A stretch of 23,077 nt of DNA from Circinella minor (Eukaryota; Mucoromycota; Mucoromycetes; Mucorales; Lichtheimiaceae), in contig JAEPRB010000425.1 of assembly GCA_016758965.1 (NCBI GenBank), forward strand, positions 1-23,077, read 5' to 3'. Under the pieces are notes generated by a model. That model saw only the letters and a program-made list of their open reading frames with translations. It made no database searches and was not told where the DNA came from. Below are positions 17,916-23,077 of the stretch, piece by piece; the first letter of the stretch is position 1, and each line of letters begins with the position of its first letter. Both the position numbers and the translations under genes were made by a program.

Positions 17916-19410
17916 ATGATAAACAATACTGAATTTCAAGAACAATTACACACAGAAGTTTATAAATTAATTGAAAATAAATGGTTATTTTTGAATACAG
18001 AATGGCTATATATACAAAACAAATTTAATCATAGAACAGAAATAAAAAAAACTAAAAATAATAAAATTTATATTATAAAAGATATTCTTTTAAAACAATT
18101 AGGATATATTCCTGTATTTTACTTTTTAAATAATTTATATGGAAATAAAGAATATCCTGGTCCTTATAAAGAAATTGAAAAAGGACTAATTTTATTATAT
18201 TATCTTGTATCTGGTAAACCTGGAAATGATATGCATGAATTTATACCATATTCTACTTTTTATGATATATATAAACGTTTTTGGATTACTAATTATAATG
18301 ATATTAATAAAGTTACAAAAAAAGACTTAGATGAATTATTTTCAAATATAAAAATTCGTATTTTAGCAGCAAAAGTTAATAATCCACAAGGATTTAAAAA
18401 TGTTACACTATTTCTCGATGGTCATGATTCAAAAATTAAATATTATAATTTATCTGAATCATCAAAAACATTATATTCATATAAATTAAAAGGAAAAGGA
18501 ATTAGAACACAAATAATGTCAGATATGAATAATATGATAACATATGTATCAGATAGTAAAAAATGTGCTATAGGAAATGATGGAACAATGTTTTTAAATA
18601 TGAAATTATATAAAAATAAAATATCTGAAGCAGATTGTATTGGATTTGATGGAGGATATGATTTATTTATTGATAAATTTATTGATCATGCTGATAATTA
18701 TAATAGTAGTAATACATTTATTAATAGAAATTTTATGTATCCTATATGAAAAGAGCAAAATATAAATAGAAGTATAACAGAATTAGATTATAATAAAAAA
18801 TTTGGTTCATTTCGATCAGGAATAGAAAATCACTTTTCTGTTTTAGCATCAAAGTTTGATCATTTTAATAATAATAGAGCAGCAATACAGATATCTGATA
18901 TAAAATATTATAACTTACAATTAAGAGTATGTTGTATATTAAAAAATATATGGAAAATGGTAAATGATTATAATATAGAACCTAAACCCCATCATGTGTT
19001 ATGGTATAATGAAGGTTTTGAATTTCCAACAAAGGAGACAAAATTAAATTATATTTTTAAAAATAAACAATTAATTGATACTGAATATAATGAGATGTTA
19101 GATATACAAGAAAAATTTTTAAATATTAATATAGAAGATATCAATATGATGTATGAAGAGGATGAGATTATAAATAGAGAAGAAACTGTAAATAAAAAAC
19201 GGAAAAAAAAATAAACATAAAGAAAAAGTAAATGAAGAAAATATTTATGAAGTAGAAAAAATAATAGATCATATGATAGATGATAAAAATAAGTTTATAT
19301 TTTATGTTAAATGGGTAGATTATGATGATGATAATAATACATGGATCAAAGAAAATAAATTTAATACAAAAGATATTATAAATGAATATAAAACATTAAA
19401 AAATTTATAA
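17916..19410 (+). pseudogene. DDE_4/Harbinger-like transposase with C-terminal chromodomain, broken
   Basis: A DNA transposase in very AT-rich codons, ATG at 17916. Residues 84-125 may form a helix-turn-helix (LLYYLVSGKPGND..YSTFYDIYKRF). The catalytic core follows: LFLDGHDSKI (D168), IGFDGGYD (D245) and RSGIENHFSVLASKF (E304), the DDE pattern of the IS5/PIF-Harbinger group. The frame is broken by TGA at 18747-18749 (in MYPI*KEQ, Arg expected from family-like PIRK motifs, hence CGA-to-TGA), continues in frame, and stops at 19212-19214 after KKRKKK. One base further in frame, across the A run 19203-19211, lies a clear chromodomain to 19410 (EVEKIIDHMI, FYVKWVDYDD, NTWIKEN). A one-base change in that run would fuse both. 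A chromodomain could target insertion to methylated histone H3, as in chromoviruses. No sure terminal repeats were found. The domain pairing is the notable point. Confidence 0.75.
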
Positions 19411-19879
19411 AAAAAGTTTATATTAATATTATATTTTGTTCTAATTTGTATAAAAAATATATTTTTATTTGTTGTTATGGTAATTAACTTTTTGATAAAG
19501 CATATAAAATATATGTATATTTAAAGATTATAAACAATACATATATAAAAATTAGTATAATTAGAATTAGCCACCGTAATAACCTAAATAAACTTGGGGA
19601 TAAGGTAAACTAAATAACTAAAAGTATTTATATAAATAGTTGAACTTCTTAAGCGCTCTACCATTTTATTATTTTTTTCATATTTAAATACAGCACCCAG
19701 ATTTTAGATATTTATTTTATAGCTTAATGATACAGCAGTAATTTTCATATAATAAAAAAATAAATTCCAAAAAAAGAAAAAAGATAATGTTGAAGTACTG
19801 TCGGCATTAAACCAAACCGCCCTGATTTTTTTTTTTTAATTATCTTTTATTTTTATTTTTTTCATAGTTTTTCTAGCAA
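19411..19879. other. AT-rich stretch without recognised gene
   Basis: Contains only AT-rich sequence and a long T run shortly before 19840. The segment 19566-19580 (ATTAGCCACCGTAAT) is loosely inverted at 20855-20870, too weak to call a terminal repeat. Confidence 0.4.
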
Positions 19880-20077
19880 ATGTCAGAACTTAACAATTTT
19901 GAGTTAATCTTGAACCAACTTTTTGGGAGATTTGAAGAAACCTTTGAAGATCCAATTGAAGAAGAGCTAGAGGAAGAAAAATACTTCATTTCACCTCCCT
20001 GAATGGAATACCGTTCATTTCTTGAAGAAGACATGGTGTTAACACCCATTGAATGGTCTGACGGCGAAGAAAGGTAA
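19880..20077 (+). pseudogene. Small acidic ORF with internal TGA, unknown function
   Basis: Not recognised. ATG at 19880, 40 codons, TGA at 20000-20002, then 24 more codons in the same frame to TAA at 20075-20077. Glu-rich on both sides of the stop (PIEEELEEEKYF and SFLEEDMV..SDGEER), which suggests one acidic protein with a mutated codon (CGA-to-TGA would fit). The stretch is visibly richer in G and C than its neighbours. GAAAG|GTAATT at the end could also be a splice donor. The opposite strand is open too but has no ATG at its start (it begins GTG), and its serine runs are simply the reverse complement of Glu codons. Confidence 0.35.
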
Positions 20078-20395
20078 TTGTTGGTCGTTCCTACAACAAT
20101 TCTTTTTGACTCCGCTTCGACTTCCAATGTGGTACAGGCTCCAAGAGCCACGCTTTATTTTCCTTTTTTAAAATATATATAAACTAAATAAAATATAATA
20201 ATCTCTCTTCTCTTTGGCGCACATGCATTGCCAACTGTTTTTACACAAAAACTATTGGTCACATATATTTTGTTGGTAATAAAAATTTAAAATGTTTACA
20301 AAATTGAATTTTTTTTAATATAAAAATAAATACACCAAAGGATTTAATCAATTTTATAAGTAGAATATATTAGGAATATATTAAAATAAAAAAAT

Positions 20396-20872
20396 ATGGT
20401 CATCTTAAATAAAGAAATACTTGTATGCAAAAAAAGTATGATTAAGTCAATAAAAAGTATTATGTCACAAGTTATGAAAAAATATTTTGATGATGAAATA
20501 CTTTGCAATAATATCAAAAATAAAAAAAAATTGATGGAAAAAATTTTCAAGGAAAAATCGGAAGAAACAAAAACAAATTATTTCTGGTATGTTAATAGTA
20601 GTTCTAATGTATGTACATTTATTCATAAGAGAGGTAAAAAAGAAGGACACATGTGTCATAAGAGAATATGTACAAATATTGGGGATAATAAACCAGATTA
20701 TTTATGCTCAACACATAGTAAATTACATATTCCAAAAAAAAGAATTAAAAAAAGAAATAGTGAAAGTGTGATAATATCAGATTGTGATACTAAAAAAAGA
20801 AAATATATTAAAAAAATAAAAAAAAGAAAGATAAAACCAAAAAAGTATATATTTGTAATGGTGGCTTATTAG
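20396..20872 (+). CDS. Lys-rich Cys/His protein, unknown function (158 aa)
   Basis: Not recognised. A real ATG at 20396 opens an uninterrupted, very AT-rich frame. The centre has C73-X13-C87-X4-C92-X11-C104-X2-H107 (CTFIHKRGKKEGHMCHKRIC, then DYLCSTH), a probable zinc-binding unit of the type RG..KG..C....YC..H that is common in proteins of fungi and large DNA viruses. The C-terminal third is extremely basic (KKRIKKR, KKRKYIKKIKKRK), likely a nuclear signal or nucleic-acid contact. The C-X4-C-X11-C-X2-H core repeats that of the 366-residue protein at 2637-3737. It lies about 1 kb downstream of the transposase-chromodomain gene, same strand and same base composition, so it may be its partner gene; Harbinger elements usually encode a second DNA-binding protein. 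That link is inference. Confidence 0.6.
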   Translation: MVILNKEILVCKKSMIKSIKSIMSQVMKKYFDDEILCNNIKNKKKLMEKIFKEKSEETKTNYFWYVNSSSNVCTFIHKRGKKEGHMCHKRICTNIGDNKPDYLCSTHSKLHIPKKRIKKRNSESVIISDCDTKKRKYIKKIKKRKIKPKKYIFVMVAY

Positions 20873-20949
20873 ATCTAGGTAAGATAATAGGTAAAATATT
20901 AATTTAAATTGATTATTTATAAAAAAAATAATGAAAAAAATATTCTGAG

Positions 20950-20984
20950 GGGCTGTGAATCTGTTATAATTATTACAGATGCCC
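20950..20984. repeat. Imperfect hairpin
   Basis: GGGC..ATCTGT and ACAGAT..GCCC face each other around TATAATTATT, with a five-base bulge on one side. It lies about 80 bp past the end of the 20396-20872 gene. Function unknown. Confidence 0.4.
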
Positions 20985-21545
20985 TAATTATGCCATTTTT
21001 TTAACTGAAAATTATATCCTTACGTATAAAAATTAAATTAGAACTTATTTATATAAATCAGATATAAATACGTACAAGTATTGAAATTGTATGTTTAATT
21101 TTTATTTTAGTCCTACATTAGATAATAATTTAGATTAATTTTCTTCATTATTATTCTTTATATTGATATAATTACAAATTAGAAATATTTATTTATATTT
21201 AATTTATTTATAAGTATAGTTGATTTATTGAAAATTATTATTTTTTGTAAATCATAAAATTCTTTTTTATAGTTTTTATTTTCTAGAAAAAATTTAGGAT
21301 ATTAAATTTTGTTAACAATTATTAAACTGAATGCAAAAAAAATAATGATAAATATATTATTATAATTTTAAAATTTAATATGATACCCCTAGAAAAATAA
21401 AATAAAAATGTCATTATATATTTTTTATATAGAGTTAGTTCCTATATATATTTTAAATGATTATTAAATAATAGAATAACAATAAATAATTAATTTAGAT
21501 ATAAAAAAACAATTATTTTTATTAAAAATAATTATGTTTTTGTAA
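20985..21545. other. AT-rich stretch without recognised gene
   Basis: No coding frame, repeat array or RNA gene is visible. Confidence 0.5.
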
Positions 21546-22097
21546 GCATTAAGGTATTGCACATCCCACTTTATACCTTCAAAAGCTGCATTTGTCAGAT
21601 CAATAATAGGGGATAATGAACTCAAGTTATCTCAAGAACAACTCAACAATCTCTATAATGAATTTATCAAATGATACACTCAATAACAAGAAGACAAACA
21701 AAGCCGATCCTCACTTCCAGTGGAAATTGTTACTGAGTTGGAAAACACTACTGAACAACAACAAATCGAAAATTTCAAAAGATTTAGAAAAGAATGCAAA
21801 AAGTATGAGTTGGACGAGTGGACAATTCCTGAACGAATCAATAATGATCTTTACAAGGAAATCAGTAAATATAAGACAGAAACGTCCGATATTATCTCAA
21901 AAATATATAAAATATCAGATACAACCAGATTTCAAGCCAAAGTTGCTGCTGAAATCTATGAACAACTCAAGTATGTATTAGAACAATCAAAAGACTTGGC
22001 TGAAGCTCAAACAATACTATCAATAACGAATGAACAAAGCAACACTGCAAAAAAAGTGGGGTATTACAATTGTGATACCCTGTTGAGATCCTATTAA
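21546..22097 (+). pseudogene. Broken Glu/Gln/Lys-rich helical protein, unknown function
   Basis: One frame with coding character runs from 21546 to TAA at 22095-22097 but has two stops close together: TGA at 21672-21674 and TAA at 21684-21686. Both fit C-to-T changes (CGA and CAA). On either side the protein looks alike: KLSQEQLNNLYNEF before, and VEIVTELENTTEQQQIENF, KVAAEIYEQLKYVLEQ and LAEAQTILSITNEQSNTAKK after, so mostly helix or coiled coil. No catalytic motif is visible. The ORF at 21616-21981 is in another frame and looks like a shadow. It may be a relic of a retroelement structural protein, but nothing proves it. Confidence 0.45.
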
Positions 22098-22161
22098 TAT
22101 CCTGTTGATTTTCAAAGTATTATTAGGGTATCAGCTATTGATATCTTAGGTATGCTCAGAA

Positions 22162-22391
22162 TATTAGCTTGCCGTTTTTGACAGTATCAACATGCCGTTT
22201 TTAACTGTATCAGCATGCCGTTTTTAACTGTATCAACCATTTTATATTCAAGATATCAGCATGCTGTTTTTATGTATATAAACTCTTTTATATTCAATAT
22301 ATCAATATTATATTTTCAAGTGTATCAACCATTTTATATTCAAGATATCAATACATGTATACTTCAAATATCAATAGGATATCAATATTCT
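22162..22391. repeat. 23-bp minisatellite, ten units
   Basis: TATCA or a variant starts at 22162 (TATTA), 22185, 22208, 22231, 22254, 22277 (TATAA), 22300, 22323, 22346 and 22369, an exact 23-bp period. Two unit types mix: one with GCATGCCGTTTTTAACTG (first three units and, diverged, the fifth) and one with ACCATTTTATATTCAAG (fourth and eighth). A 29-nt stretch from 22230 recurs exactly at 22322. Confidence 0.9.
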
Positions 22392-22737
22392 AATTTTTTA
22401 GAAATCAAGAGAATATCGACATTATAATTGGATATCAGATTATTATCTTCCAATAGTTCTGGTTCTTTTTTTCTCAAATTGTTATTATTGCTCCAAAAAA
22501 GGACATACGTACATATATTATATACTCATTTCAAAAATTATTATTGGAAGAAAAAAAAACTTTTTATTTCAAAATATAGTATATTTTTATATTATTATAC
22601 TTCTAAACTATATATTTCCTATATTACTATCTATCTATTTATATAACGGTACCTGATACTCTTCTGTGGGATACTATTACTACCTGCTACAATATAACTC
22701 TTGGTAAACACATACTAATTATTCACAGGAACAACGA
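22392..22737. other. AT-rich stretch without recognised gene
   Basis: Nothing coding is recognised. Near the end TACTAAT (22713-22719) followed by TTCACAG (ending 22729) looks like an intron branch site and acceptor leading into the next feature. Confidence 0.4.
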
Positions 22738-22893
22738 ATGTACATGGTAGGGAAAATGAAACTAAAAAAAAATGCAAAGCATTTAATCAATAATGGTAAG
22801 AAAGAAAATATGATATTAAAAGTACTTATGGTTTATAATCGATTATTGAAAGCAGATGAAAAAAAAGGTCTTATACCAAAATATTTACTATAG
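22738..22893 (+). CDS. Possible terminal exon, short basic ORF
   Basis: Not recognised. ATG at 22738 gives 51 residues, rich in Lys and hydrophobic residues (MYMVGKMKLKKN, then VLMVYNRLLKADEKKG). The frame is open back to a splice-acceptor-like CACAG ending at 22729, so it may be the last exon of a split gene and not start at this ATG. No upstream exon was identified; a GTAAAC only 25 bases before the acceptor is too near to be a usual donor. Confidence 0.25.
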   Translation: MYMVGKMKLKKNAKHLINNGKKENMILKVLMVYNRLLKADEKKGLIPKYLL

Positions 22894-23055
22894 ATTAAAA
22901 TATTAATAAAAATTCAGTAAGACATATAACTTATATAGAAAGCAGATGCAATTTAAATATGTGAGAAACCTCACACGGCTTTAAAAAAGATATTGAGAGT
23001 ACTAACATACCTTCAAAGTAAACCATACGTAAGCATATTGTTATGTTACACACAT

Positions 23056-23074
23056 TCTCGGAACGATACCGAGA
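23056..23074. repeat. Small hairpin at window end
   Basis: TCTCGG and CCGAGA pair around a seven-base loop. Function unknown; the window ends three bases later. Confidence 0.35.
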
Positions 23075-23077
23075 GTA

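Noticed and set aside
19640..19675. tRNA-like TGGTAGAGCGCTTAAG on the minus strand, similar to a tRNA D-arm/A box
   Set aside because: No acceptor stem, no TAGCTCAG upstream and no T-arm (GGTTCGA) at the right distance; taken as chance or a tiny relic.
18747..20002. In-frame TGA codons as a sign of an altered genetic code
   Set aside because: TAA and TAG also interrupt frames, and intact ORFs here end with ordinary stops, so decay is simpler.
19873..20151. Serine-rich ORF on the minus strand
   Set aside because: It begins with GTG, not ATG, and its serine runs are the antisense of Glu codons of the plus-strand frame.
19566..20870. Possible terminal inverted repeat pair around the 20396-20872 gene (GGTGGCT core)
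   Set aside because: Only about 11 of 15 positions match and one copy lies within the coding end of the gene, so chance is likely.
21616..21981. 121-residue ORF
   Set aside because: It overlaps 21720-22097 in another frame and has poorer coding character; regarded as a shadow.

Overview
The window reads as a eukaryotic, most likely fungal, nuclear genome segment that is very AT-rich. The reasons are short GT..AG introns in the transposase genes, a Ty3/Gypsy chromovirus, two pogo/Tigger-type DNA transposons, and a relic of a fungal-type MFS (Dal5/allantoate-permease-like) transporter. The combination fits an early-diverging fungus such as Mucoromycota, but that placement is inference. No ribosomal RNA, convincing tRNA, CRISPR or bacterial signal was seen. 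Almost everything recognisable is mobile DNA in various stages of decay, so this is a nested transposon graveyard rather than a gene-rich region.

Layout. 1-2242: AT-rich, with one small disrupted ORF (281-514) and a short-repeat cluster (1050-1225). 2243-14491: one Tigger/pogo element (Tigger-A, TA target duplication) broken up by three further insertions. These are an AT-rich segment carrying an intact 366-residue Lys/Asn-rich Cys/His gene (2637-3737), a probable solo LTR in transposase intron 2 (about 5212-5681), and a complete Ty3/Gypsy chromovirus on the minus strand (6867-14352, 204-bp LTRs differing at 2 positions, PBS for initiator Met tRNA, polypurine tract). 14597-14936: C-terminal exon of an MFS transporter, interrupted by a second Tigger element (Tigger-B, 14938-17669). 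17916-19410: a broken AT-rich gene in which a DDE_4/Harbinger-like transposase is followed by a C-terminal chromodomain. 19880-22893: small acidic ORF relic, a second Cys/His Lys-rich gene (20396-20872), a broken glutamine/glutamate-rich ORF, a 23-bp minisatellite with ten units (22162-22391), and a possible terminal exon.

How parts work together. The chromovirus makes Gag (minus strand, with an internal TGA), then protease-RT-RNase H-integrase-chromodomain. The two frames are joined at an A AAA AAC heptamer directly in front of the gag stop, a textbook -1 frameshift arrangement. Unusually, the same element carries a 460-residue gene on the opposite strand between pol and the 3' LTR, with an N-terminal cysteine cluster, a basic stretch and an acidic stretch; its 3' end overlaps the end of pol. 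The most unusual items are this antisense gene, the transposase-chromodomain gene, and the two AT-rich ORFs that share a C-X4-C-X10/11-C-X2-H motif. In the broken genes nearly every premature stop can be explained by a C-to-T or G-to-A change, and two frame breaks lie in A runs.
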